The notes under the pieces were generated by a model. The model was not told the origin of the DNA and did no database searches. It worked only from the letters and a program-made list of their open reading frames with translations. Positions 1 to 10,193 of a DNA stretch of 64,000 nt are shown piece after piece (position 1 is the first letter of the stretch; every line of letters starts with the position of its first letter). The DNA comes from Atherix ibis (lineage: Eukaryota > Arthropoda > Insecta > Diptera > Athericidae): the NCBI GenBank assembly GCA_958298945.1, contig OY282610.1, positions 42,291,667-42,355,666 on the forward strand. Direction: 5' to 3'. Made by a program: the position numbers and the translations under genes.

Positions 1-1233
1 ACTGTTTTTAAAAACAAAAAATTTATTCTTTTAGCTCTATACACTTTTCCAATCGTTTTTCCAAAATTTTTATCCCGTCTAAAAAATAGGATTTCGGAAG
101 TTCTGCAAAATACTCAGGTTTGAGCAATGACGTCCTCGTTGGAAGGGAACCGTCGTCCGCCAAGCCATTTCTTCAGATTGGGGAAGAGAAAATAGTCACT
201 CGGGGCCAAATCTGGTGAATAAGTGGGATGCTGCAACAATTCCATTCTCAATTCCACAATTTTGGCCATGGAAACAGCGCAGGTGTGCGCACTCGCATTG
301 TCCTGATGCAAGAGGATTTTTTTCTTCTTCAGATGGGGGCGTTTCTCTTTGATTTCCTCACTCAACCATTGCAATAACGACGCGTAATATGCTCCTGTTA
401 TTGTTTTTCCTTTTTCCAAGTAGTCGATAAAAATGATGCCCTGCGAATCCCAAAAGATCGTGGCCATCACCTTGCCGGCCGATGGCACAGTTTTCGCCTT
501 CTTCGGAGCCCGTTCACCCTTGAAAATCCACTGTGATGACTGTCTCTTCGTTTCTGGAGTGTAGTAGTGTATCCAGGTTTCATCCACAGTGACATATCGA
601 CGAAGGAATTCGGTAGGATTGCGATGAAAGATTGCCAACATAGCCTCAGAGTCCACTACACGATTGCGCTTATTCTCCTCTGAGAGCAAACGCGGCACCC
701 ATCTTGCCGAAATTTTTTTCACAGACAATTTGTCATGCAAAATTGAAGCGACTGTACCTTGTGATATGCCCGTGGCCTCAACTTATTCGCGAACTTTAAT
801 TCGCCGATCGTTCAAAATCAGATCGTGGATTTTGTCGATGATTTCAGGAGTAGACACCTCAACTGGGCGTCCTGAACGATGTTCATCTTTTGTGGATGAA
901 CGGCTACGTTTAAATTCATTCACCCAATTGTAAACCGTCGCAAACACAGGTGCAGATGTGCCATGAACTGCATCCAACTCGGCTTTGATTTCTTTCGGGC
1001 TTAAGCCTTTCAAATGGACATGTTTGGTGACAGCCCTAAACTCGCTTTTTTCCATTGTTATGCACAAATAAAAGTCGTTAACTTTAATCGACGATAGAAA
1101 TTGACCTACGCTATGGATCGAGCTGAAATTTTGACAGCTTTCCTGTTGATAATGCTACTTACAAAAAAATCTTTACTGACACTACGAACTCAATTTCTCG
1201 GATTTTCTAAGGACTTATTGAACGACCCTCGTA
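1..1233 (-). mobile_element. Mariner family A copy 1, cut by the window start
   Basis: This is a mariner DNA transposon in reverse orientation. Its transposase-start side ends at 1233 with an inverted terminal repeat whose outward reading (reverse strand) starts tacgagggtcgttcaataag. The same end is found on three more copies in this window. The opposite end lies before base 1, so the total length is unknown; a complete relative here (57671-58919) is about 1.25 kb. The body carries one transposase frame with a nonsense codon and a frameshift, so this copy cannot make its own enzyme. Confidence 0.9.
30..1055 (-). pseudogene. Mariner family A transposase, one stop and one frameshift
   Basis: This was a DNA-cutting and strand-transfer enzyme of the Tc1/mariner D,D34D class. 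The ATG at 1055 starts MEKSEFRAV, followed by an N-terminal helix-turn-helix region and the WVNEFKR and DEHRSGRP linker motifs. An in-frame TAA at 783-785 replaces the TTA leucine seen in sister copies, and the frame then reopens. All three catalytic aspartates can be read: VDETWIHYY, HQDNASAH and YSPDLAPSDYF, with 34 residues between the last two. A 2-base loss near 115 shifts the frame just after NEDVIAQT, so the C-terminus is garbled. HQDNASAH is the intact form of the motif that two other copies have lost by a 16-bp deletion. Confidence 0.9.
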
Positions 1234-3620
1234 CAAAAATTATTTTTTCGAAGAAAATAGATACAAAAATATTTTTTTTTCGTAGCCTTTTCATCATTAC
1301 CCAGCAGTTAGATAAATATAAACTGTTCTAAATACATGATACGTCTATATACTTGGATATTAATATTCTCATTTAGATATATTTTAACTAAAATTCAATT
1401 TTCAATGAGCGCACACATAATTTGAATAAATTTCAAATTATGTGTTTCTATGTGAACTTAATTAATTTGAGTGAAAATTGTCGCAAAAATTGTTAACATA
1501 GATTTTCATCTATTAACGAATACTTGATAATTATTAATGAGAATATCCATGGATATACTCGTACTAACTAGATGATAATGACTAGTAGACAAAGTATCTA
1601 TTTTGATTTTGTCTAATAATTAAGGGTTGAAGGTGTTTGAAAATTGATGCTATCAGGAAAGAGCTCATCGTCGTGTGATTATTGTTGAGAACAATTAACT
1701 GGAAGAGTGCATTTTAATAAATTCCGAATAATTGGGAAATTCTAATTGTGACTTTGTGTATGCTATTGACTTTATTTTGATACTTAATGAGTAAATCATT
1801 AATTTAAAAAATTCACTTAATTAGCAGTAAAATACTTGTTTATATTTTGTATAATTATCTTCTATCTTAAAATAGGAATATTTTGATAATATTGTCAAAG
1901 TATACAAAAGTTAAGACTATTTTCAATAACTCTCATTTAAAAGGAGACATTAATATAATAATGAATATTGGAAATTTACTTAAAATTAACCAACTTTATA
2001 TATATTGCTTTGATGTCATGCTTTATTTTACTTTCTGTTTATGATTATTTGTTTGTTTTTTTATTCTTCTTCTTTTAATATTATTTTATATATTATAATC
2101 TAATTTATTTTTGGTTATTAGAATATAAACCTTGCGGTTATGGTTTTGAAATTGTTTGATTAAAGTTGAATAATTATTGTAGAATTTTATATAAGAAAAC
2201 ATGAATAATTTGAATGGGAATCTAAAGTAGACGATATGGAAATAATGTTTGTCTAATTGCCTTTTTGTGGTAATAAATTATATTTAAATAACTGTGGCAT
2301 TTATCAAAAAACTTATACTATCATTTATTAGATAATATAAGTGTTTGGTTTGAAAATATCAATTTTAAAGATATGCTAGTAGACGTATCGATATAATATG
2401 ATATAAGAGTAGAAAATCTGTATCTTTTCGAATATGGTTTTATGTAATAAATATTCTATATATTATATGATAATATTTTATTGAAGGGTGAAATATTTTC
2501 GATACTTATCATATTTTATCTTCTGCTGAGTAACTATTTTCAATATCCCAATAATGAATGTGAATTTTCACTTGATATTAGTATGATACGTACATACGTG
2601 CAGTATTATTGGAATAGCTTACATTTGCGTAATTTTTGTATCAAATTGATTTAATTTTAAATCGTGGTTGAAAAGTATTTTCTTTTCAAAATTGCTGAAT
2701 TGCACAATAAATTTTGTTGTTTTTCATTTCAAATCTTTTCGAAAAAGCATCAGAAATAATCGAGTTTCTTGTTTTTGTCAAAGGAAAATTGAAGTAAATT
2801 TATTATTTTTAATTTGACAAAAAAAAAAAAATGCTTATTTGACTGTTTTCTCAAAAGATATTTTTTGAGTTATAAATTCTGTGTTATTTTCCTATTGTTT
2901 TTATCATATTTTTTTATTGTAATGGGAGGTGGGGGTGGGGGGGGGGGGATGGTGGTTTCATATTTTTTAACAGAAATAAAATCAAGTAGAATAAAGAATA
3001 AAAGATAGTAACACAGGTTTTTGGCTGAAAGTTATACTTTTGAAATACTACAAGAAGATCCTCATATAGGGGGTAGAAATTGCGTGATTGTGGTGGTCAT
3101 ATCATATTTTCAAAAATGCCTTCTTGTTTTTTCGATTTTGTAGAAAATCTTCAATTTAAAACTATTTTTAGGATAGTTATTCTACTACTCGTACATAACG
3201 AATTCTTCATAAATTAACTGCGATCAAGACAGAATATTTAAATAATCTCCAATATTTTATTGGTCTCTAAAATATTTAAAAAATCCTTCAATCCATACCA
3301 TATCTTCTACTCTATCCGTAGAGAAGCAACCCCAGATCACAATTAAACTAGCGTCTTGCTACCAGGTTGTTACTACAACGAAACTAAAATATCTGGAACT
3401 TTATCTCATCCATCCATATCACATTTCTAAAGTTATCAGCAGTCAAGTTTTGATGTAATAAAGCCCAATCTAATATTTTTTTTTAAATTTTGAGGCCATA
3501 GCAGAAGCTTTTAAGCCATCAATAATCTGTTCATTACTTAAGAGAAACTGGTTTTGGAATGCTATTAATTAGTTCGGACCATTTTTGAAGTGCTATAAAT
3601 TTCCGATTCTTTTTATAAGG
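1234..3620. other. AT-rich stretch without recognisable genes
   Basis: I see no protein-coding similarity, RNA gene or transposon end in this stretch. It is A/T-rich with many short homopolymers. Two copies of the over-represented octamer (tactcgta) lie at 1556 and 3186, and a G-run is annotated separately at 2924. The small frames here are compatible with chance. Confidence 0.6.
2924..2955 (+). repeat. G-rich tract with a 12-base G run
   Basis: A purine tract reads gggaggtgggggt and then a run of 12 G, in otherwise AT-rich DNA. It has four or more G-tracts within about 30 bases, so a G-quadruplex is possible on the + strand. It may simply be an unstable mononucleotide repeat, and its exact length is prone to sequencing error. 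Confidence 0.85.
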
Positions 3621-3628
3621 ATCCTTGC

Positions 3629-3960
3629 CTAAAATAGTAATTTTAGGCCAACCCGATCAAGGTAAACTCCAGAATAATTATAACATTTCATACTTTTATG
3701 GACTAGAAATCTCGTTTAAACTAGCAATTTCAGGACTTTCAGATCAGGATAAATTAATTTTACTTTTATACACTAGGATTTTTATTTAAACTAGTGATTT
3801 AGAGCCCATTGGATCGTCAAAAACTCTAAAAACTAGTAATTTAAAACCTACTAGACCATGGTAAAGCCTCATTTTATTATGAGGTTCTATACTGTTATAT
3901 ACGAGGAGCCTCAGTTAAACTAGTAAATTAAAGGTCTACCAGACTATGGTCCGATAATAA
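3629..3960. repeat. Degenerate minisatellite, five units
   Basis: A phrase resembling ttaaactagtaattta, followed by a block like ggcctaccagatcatggtaa, recurs with the aaactag core at about 3631, 3718, 3788, 3830 and 3917. Spacings are 87, 70, 42 and 87 bases, so the array is old and has lost internal pieces. Individual units are diverged. No coding capacity or transposon ends are apparent. Confidence 0.6.
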
Positions 3961-4860
3961 TCTAAAGTTCTATAAACGAGTTTCGCTCTGCCTTCGCTAA
4001 ATTGCGCAACATTAGCAGACCGAACTTTAAAACAAATTTCGAGAGCTTATCATTTTAAATCTATACAGGATAATGTTTAGAAAAAGGAAAAAAGGAAAAT
4101 TATTGGTCTACCGTGAAGCAAATACCGTCAGAAATTTGGTAATTGTAATAGGTACATTATGGTTAAAAAGGGACATGACTGAAAATTACGACTTTTATAA
4201 ATCTTAAAAAATAGTATTACTGTTAAGGATATTTTTTTAATTAATTATTACAAAATTGCACATAATTTACTCAAATGATTTGAAGCCAAAATACTAAAAT
4301 GATGATTTTTTTTTCTTTTCAAAATAAAATAAAAAGAAAAACTGTTTTCTAAAAATTCAAAAATAAAAAGCTTTAATTTTTTTTTTTAATATTAAAAATG
4401 ATTAATTTTTGAAATTACACTGCATGAATTTATAATTTTGTTATCGTTTTATATACGCACACATTTATAATTTGCATGAGTAATATGTAATTTTATTATA
4501 TAACATATCTTGCAATTCTAGAAATACTGCACTATTTTGCTAGTCCCATAATCCATAAGCTATTTCTATAAAAATAAAATAAAAAATTCCCTTTTACGAC
4601 TTTCTGCAAATAAACAATATTAATTATTTTTTATACTCACATCAATTTTGTAATACATTTTTTTAACGCATTTTTATGATTTCTGTTTTTAATTTTTCTC
4701 CATTTAAAAATGATCAGTTTTAATATACCCACACCATTTGTAGCAGATAAGAACAATCCTTTTCATTTATAATAATTTTGCATCTATTAAATGTACTAGT
4801 GTATGATATCAAATTTTATGAGGAAATTATGGAAAAACTAATTGAATAAGAAAATCTTAA
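3961..4860. other. AT-rich stretch, nothing recognised
   Basis: The stretch contains A/T runs and no coding, RNA or transposon signal that I can support. It leads directly into the coding-like island at 4897. Confidence 0.5.
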
Positions 4861-4896
4861 TTGCTGCGTAGTCGTATTTTTTTACGAATTTCAAAA

Positions 4897-5564
4897 ATGT
4901 CGAAAAAATCATCATCGTCACTGTCGTCAAGCTTGCAAATCAATTTGAATGAAGTCGATGACGATGATCAGGGTGGTATAAGTATTGGACAGCAGGTGGT
5001 GTTTGCTGGCCATGAAGATAGTGTCGTTAGGCATATATTTGGTGGAAATGGCAAGGATAATACTACCAACCGAAATAATACTGTTCGTGATACTAACGAT
5101 GAAAATCAACGTGTTACTGTTGTTCATAGCAGCATCGGTAACAATGGCTGTATTAATGAATAACAGCGATAAAAGAGTAGATTTTACTGGAAAAAAACAC
5201 GTTAATAATAGCAACAATACTCTGCCGGATGGCAGTTTACCACATCCGATTTGATGGTTGCTGCTGATAGTGTCGAATACGAAAGAATATGATTGGAAAC
5301 AACTCCAATTCGTCGACGTTAATGCCTTTCAAAATGCCGATATCGACGACACCGACACCGACGCAAACAATGATGCATACATTAACATTACCACAACAAA
5401 CCCCGTTAATTCTAAACACCCACCCATCTTTAGATAGTCCCAATAATATGATCATGACAGACACCGATAATTGCAGAGGAGATGACAGCATATCCTTTTT
5501 ACAGGATACCATTTCACTTGCAAGGATATTACATACTCAAAAAAAAATTGTATATAAAAATTAA
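4897..5564 (+). pseudogene. Coding-like island, frame-broken, unknown protein
   Basis: This island has clearly higher GC and a codon-like texture compared with its flanks. The ATG at 4897 opens MSKKSSSSLSSSLQ, a Ser-rich start followed by an acidic VDDDDQ patch and Asn/Asp/Thr-rich sequence, ending at a stop at 5161-5163. The same style continues in a second frame to 5254 (VDFTGKKHVNNSNNTLPDG) and a third from 5289 to 5564 (a Thr/Pro-rich stretch, then DNCRGDDSISFLQDTISLA). The low-complexity acidic and polar make-up resembles a disordered N-terminal exon of an insect regulatory protein, but I recognise no domain. It could be a decayed exon or retrocopy, or a real exon carrying assembly indels. 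Chance is less likely because three consecutive frames share composition. Confidence 0.35.
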
Positions 5565-6191
5565 GTAAATTATGTAAAAAAAATATTTTACAAGAACGAA
5601 GAATAAGCTAGGTCAGCTTTAAGTCTTTAGGGGTGGATAAAAAAATTAAACTCGTGCATTATTTTTTTTTTTTTTTTTTGATAATAAATTTAAAAATAAG
5701 AAAACTTTGAATGATTGTCATGCAAATAATAAAAAAAAAGACGGAAAACTTTTTAAATAAAATGATTGAAAAAAAATTCTTTCTTTGCATGATAAGCTGG
5801 AATCTTTCTAAAGATACTTCTCTATCTGGTGTCCTATTTGCGAACTAAGTAAAAGTTTTCATATCATTTTGTGTTAATCTGTTCAGATTTTTTCGACTAA
5901 AATACTCTGACAATAGGATTTAGTACCAACAATGAGGAAAATTATTGTAGTAATTTAATATTGCATAAATAAATAGTTTTTTAAAAAAAAATAAAATGTG
6001 AATTAAAGGACATCAGACGTCCCGGCTTGGCGCCATGTTGTTGTAGGTATATGAACCCGATTACTATATTTATGCCAATGTTTATAATTTCTTAGTATTT
6101 TTTTTAAAATTTCATTCCGAAATAAAACTATTCAATTTAATAAAATTAAACTATTAATTAAATAGAACGAATTATCTACTGTAAAAGTATG
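5565..6191. other. AT-rich stretch without features
   Basis: A/T-rich DNA including a 17-base T run near 5665. No gene, repeat family or transposon end is recognised before family B mariner begins. Confidence 0.5.
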
Positions 6192-7325
6192 ATTAATTGG
6201 CCGCGGGTTATGTATATTCGATTTTCGATTTTTTTGTGGTGTTATGTTGGTACTCATGTCTCTCCCTTATGCCGATAAGTTCAGCCATTTTGAATGTTCA
6301 GTTAATTTTTGACAGCTGCTTTGCTTGCACGTGCTTTGGCTTGTCTTCGATTTTTGACCATTCCAAAAAATGGATCAAAGAATCTGTATCAAATTTTATG
6401 TGAAAAAAGAAAATTAATTACGCGGACGCATTCCGAATGTTGACTGTGGCATATGAGGAAGCTATCTTGGACCGAAGCAACGTTTATCGGTGGTACAAAA
6501 TGTTCTCAGTGGGCCGAGAAGATGTGAACGATGAAAAGCGTGCCGGACGCCCGAGCACGTCAACAACAGACGAAAACTTTGATGAAGGGAAGAAAATAGT
6601 ATTGGCCAATCGTCGATTCACCATTGGAAAAGTTGCTGAGGACTTATACATATTGATTCGATTTTTACCAATAATTTGGCGTGAGACGGGTCGCCGCTCA
6701 ATTTCGGCCAAAAACAGCATCGCATTAACATTGCTAAGGATCTGTTTGACTTTGTCCGCGATGACCCAAATTTGCTCCAGAGGGTCATAACTGGTGACGA
6801 ATCATGGCTTTATGGTTATGATGTGGAAACCAAAGCTCAATCATCTCAATGGAAGCTGTCACACGAACCAAGACCGAAAAAAGCGCGCCATGTTCGGTCG
6901 AATGTTATGGTTTTGCTTACAGTTTTCTTCGATTGCAGGGGCGTGGTGCACCATGAGTTCTTACCACAGAGTAGAACTGTCAATAAGGAATATTACCTGC
7001 AAGTTATGCCCAAGTTGCACGTAGCAATCCGCCAGAAACGCCCTGCACCATGATAACGCCCCTGCTCACGCACCGTTGCTTGGGCGCGAATTTTTGGCCA
7101 ACAACAATATACTAATAATGCTGTAGCCACCGTATGCCCCAGATCTGGCCCCCTGTGAATTTTTCTTATTCCCGAAACTGAAGAGCCCCATAGAAGGACG
7201 ACGCAACGCTACGATTGAGGAGATAAAGACGGCATCGAATGAGGAACTGAACAAGATCACAAAAAATATATTATTTTTTAAAAAAAAAACACAAAATTCG
7301 TGATACTTTTTGAAGAGACCTCGTA
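6192..7325 (+). mobile_element. Mariner family B copy 1, left end lost
   Basis: A family B mariner in forward orientation. The right inverted repeat is clear and ends at 7325 (its outward sequence on the reverse strand begins tacgaggtctcttcaaaaag). The left terminal repeat of about 28 bases is missing or unrecognisable: homology to other copies begins near 6192 at gggttatgtatattcg. It holds a transposase with several lesions. Loss of one terminus should by itself make the copy immobile. Confidence 0.85.
6370..7290 (+). pseudogene. Mariner family B transposase, multiply broken
   Basis: A D,D34D transposase relic. The ATG at 6370 starts MDQRICIKFYVKK, then one extra base shifts the frame to MLTVAYEEAILDRSNVYRW, the helix-turn-helix part. 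A further lesion near 6680 disrupts the RRVAAKFVPK region. The first catalytic motif VITGDESWLYGYD is intact in the frame running to 7053. A deletion of about 34 bases removes the LWKNKNWLL segment just before the second motif. HHDNAPAH is still readable beyond it in another frame. The third motif reads APDLAPCEFFLF: the expected aspartate has become glutamate. The enzyme is dead. Confidence 0.85.
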
Positions 7326-7534
7326 TTTTGGATATATTTGACAATAAAAATAAGAATTTCTCAGGATAACTTTTTTACAATTTATTTTAGGCACTTTTCA
7401 AATATATTTTTATTATTAAAGTACTTGATTATGTTGAAAATTTTGATATGACAACGTGTCCACTTTTATTTATAATAAACAACCATGCCCAGTTTAGATA
7501 TTCCCATATGTAATTATAAAAAAAATAAATTGGA

Positions 7535-7990
7535 TGGGTTTGCGATCATGTTGGTATCCTTAGTAAAGAATTGGCTGACCGTTTAGCATGGGAGGATCTC
7601 CGCCGTTCGCCGCTTACTGTGATTCTAAACTTGCTTTGCCTGCTAACAAAATGGTATCAAATATTATTTTATGCTAAAAATTTCTTTCCAAACATTGGCC
7701 CAACATCTTAAAATAAGTCTACTCAAAAACCATTGCAAAATTGTGTGCAAGGAAACTTTTCAGAATTCAAATCAGGCTTACCGCACTTATCCATGATTTC
7801 CTCTAAGACATCCAACCTTATTCTTCATGCCATTCCTATGCCGTTCAACTCTCCATTCCCCATGTTTTATATGAATGCAACTTTTCCCATAATTTATTTC
7901 TGAATATGACTTCTTCCGTTGTAAAGCTCCTAGATTTTACAATTCCATGTCGAAGAGCCGTTTTTATCCTTCTTAAACAGCTTAATGTCC
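7535..7990 (+). pseudogene. Non-LTR retrotransposon RNase H / C-terminal fragment
   Basis: The + strand reads WVCDHVGILSKELADRLAWE, which matches the retrotransposon RNase H motif WV..HVGI..NE.AD.LA. Downstream pieces resemble the region that follows RNase H in I- and jockey-like elements: NQAYRTYP in the position of the usual T.LR.GHTRLTH motif, then a cysteine/histidine-bearing stretch. The segment is frame-broken and lacks reverse transcriptase. It lies between mariner family B and an RTE relic, so it is one layer of a mixed retroelement graveyard. The clade assignment is uncertain. Confidence 0.6.
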
Positions 7991-8089
7991 TCCACAAAAT
8001 TTAACAATATCTGACCTTTTTTACCGAAAACCTACATGTAACATGAAGTCGCCCAATAGCCTCATGGTCGTGGCGCTATAGAATAATCT

Positions 8090-8940
8090 CTGGCTCTTGT
8101 CTCCGAGCCTTACTATGGAAAAGTAAAAGCAGCCATTTACCATCGACACTGATTTCCGGCCAAAAGACGCACTTTCTCACGTTCTCTTTAATCTGGCGCT
8201 GGAAAAAGTGTCATTTTTCATTGACGGGTAAGCATAACGGGTACCTCGATATCATGTATCGATCAGAAAGATCTGTATGAGAGCTGGCGGCAAAAACTAT
8301 TGGGCTGTACATAAATGAAGGCAAAATAAAGTACATGGTCGCGGCATCACGCGTCGAAGACAAGACCAATTAGGACTAGTCGCATACAGATAGGAGATTA
8401 TAGCTTCGAAAGATTTAAGCCATTTTCCTATTTGAGGTGAAGAGTCGCAGTTGAGAACAACATGAAAGACCAGGTCCCCGCACGGCTACTGAACAATTTC
8501 ATAGCTCGGAAATTCTAACCATAACATCGAAGTAACTACAGAACGAGGCACTGGCCTTGCCAGTCCTCATGTATTCTTCGGAAACCTAGGTTCTCAGCAA
8601 AAACCATTACAATTTCTTGTCCACATTTGAGAGAAGGATCCTTCGATGAGATCCTAAAGGCTGCTCACAACCGTTCAATAGGCTGCGGTGGACTATACAC
8701 TTTATCTATATAATAAAGTGTACAGTCCACTGCAGCCTATTGACCCTGCCCAGAAAGTCTGTAGTGACTCCGTTTATGATCTTAGAAGACGAGTGAGGCC
8801 TTTCCTTCGGTGGAGCGACGGCCTTAGCCAGGACGCCAAAAATATGGTAGGAGTGTTGAACTGGAAGACCGCGGAATGAAGTCGAGATGTCTGGAATTTT
8901 TTGATTCAGCAGGCTTACTCCGGATTCCCGATCGTCGTGC
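8090..8940 (+). pseudogene. RTE-type reverse transcriptase relic
   Basis: Reading across frames on the + strand gives the second half of an RTE-like reverse transcriptase. The pieces are ALSHVLFNLALEK (motif B region), then KIKYMVAASRVEDKT, then SYLG-like sequence around IGDYSFERFKPFSYL, and VLMYSSETWVLSKN followed by LSTFERRILR. After a hairpin at 8676-8742 the typical RTE tail resumes as DPAQKVC, RRRVRPFLRWSDG and VLNWKTAE. Many frameshifts and stops are present. The middle of the C-terminal domain (about 40-60 residues) is missing where the hairpin sits. The catalytic YADD box is not found, so the copy is 5'-truncated or decayed. Confidence 0.65.
8676..8742. repeat. 30-bp-arm hairpin inside the RTE relic
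   Basis: Arms 8676-8705 and 8713-8742 are inverted repeats of 30 bases with two mismatches, around a 7-base loop (ctatata). The left arm begins caataggctgcggtggacta. It interrupts the RTE-like reading frame exactly between the ERRILR-like and DPAQKVC-like parts. Confidence 0.9.
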
Positions 8941-8954
8941 CATTAATGATGATT

Positions 8955-10193
8955 TTGCGCTCGTAGTATCGGTAAAGATTTTTTTTTGTAAGTAGCATTA
9001 TCAACAGGAAAGCTGTCAAAATTTCAGCTCGATCCATAGCGTAGGTCAATTTCTATCGTCGATTAAAGTTAACGACATTTATTTGTGCATAACAATGGAA
9101 AAAAGCGAGTTTAGGGCTGTCATCAAACATCTCCATTTGAAAGGCTTAAGCCCGAAAGAAATCAAAGCCGAGTTGGATGCAGTTCATGGCACATCTGCAC
9201 CTGTGTTTGCGATGGTTAACAATTGGGTGAATGAATTTAAACGTGGCCGTTCATCCACAAAAGATGAACATCGTTCAGGACGCCCAGTTGAGGTGTCTAC
9301 TCCTGAAATCATCGACAAAATCCACGATCTGATTTTGAACGATCGGCGAATTAAAGTGCGCGAATTAGTTGAGGCCACGGGCATATCACAAGGTACAGTC
9401 GCTTCAATTTTGCTTGAAAAATTGTCTGTGAAAAAAATTTCGGCAAGATGGTCGCCGCGTTTTCTCTCAGAGGAGAATAAGCGCAATCGTGTAGTGGACT
9501 CTGAGGCTATGTTGGCACTCTTTCATCGCAATCCTGCGGAATTCCTTCGTCGATATGTCACTGTGGACGAAACCTGGATACACTACTATACTCCAGAAAT
9601 GAAGAGACAGTCATCACAGTGGATTTTCAAGGGTGAACGGGCTCCGAAGAAGGCAAAAACTGTGCCATCGGCCGGCAAGGTGATGGCCACGGTCTTTTGG
9701 GATTCGCAGGGCATCATTTTTATCGACTACTTGGAAAAAGGAAAAACAATAACAGAAGCGTATTACGCGTCGTTATTGCAACAGTTGAGCGAGGAAATCA
9801 AAGAGAAACGCCCCCATTTGAAGAAGAAAAAAATCCTCTTGCATCAGGACAATGCGCTGTTTCCATGGCCAAAATTGTAGAATTCAGAATGGAATTGTTG
9901 TAGCATCCCGCTTATTTACCAGATTTGACCCCGAGTGACTATTTTCTTTCCCCAATCTGAAGAAATGGCTTGGCGGACGACGGTTCACTTCCAACGAGGA
10001 CGTCATTGCTCAAACGGATGAGTATTTTGCAGAACTTCCGAAATCCTATTTTTTAGACGGGATAAAAATTTTGGAAAAACGGTTGGAAAAGTGTATAGAG
10101 CTAAAAGGAGATTATATTGGAAAAAAAATATTTTTTTTTTAAAAAACAGTTTTTTTCCATCTTTTTCTAAGGACTTATTGAACGACCCTCGTA
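8955..10193 (+). mobile_element. Mariner family A copy 2, left end lost
   Basis: A forward-oriented family A mariner. Homology to sister copies starts near 8955 (ttgcgctcgtagt), about 35 bases inside the expected left end, so the left inverted repeat is absent and the element abuts the RTE tail. The right inverted repeat is intact and ends at 10193. The transposase carries a 16-bp deletion shared with the copy at 57.7 kb. Confidence 0.9.
9095..10110 (+). pseudogene. Mariner family A transposase with 16-bp deletion
   Basis: From the ATG at 9095 (MEKSEFRAV) the frame runs intact through the helix-turn-helix region, DEHRSGRPVEV and the first catalytic motif VDETWIHYY to the second motif. There it reads HQDNALFPWPKL and stops at 9880. 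Compared with the copy at 1-1233, 16 bases between two TGCG repeats are missing, which deletes the A-H of the DNxxAH motif and shifts frame. Beyond the shift, MAKIVEFRMELL is followed by a TAG and LPDLTPSDYF, so the third aspartate remains readable in another frame. The C-terminal YFAELPKSYFLDGIK block is also still visible. Confidence 0.9.

Noticed and set aside
664..933. 89-codon frames antisense to the family A transposases (also 9184-9486 and 31319-31588)
   Set aside because: They recur only because the mariner sequence recurs. They run opposite to the transposase and are shadows.
2814..3008. Short frame ending in a poly-glycine stretch
   Set aside because: The glycine run is just the 12-base G repeat. 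The frame starts in an A run and shows no conserved feature.
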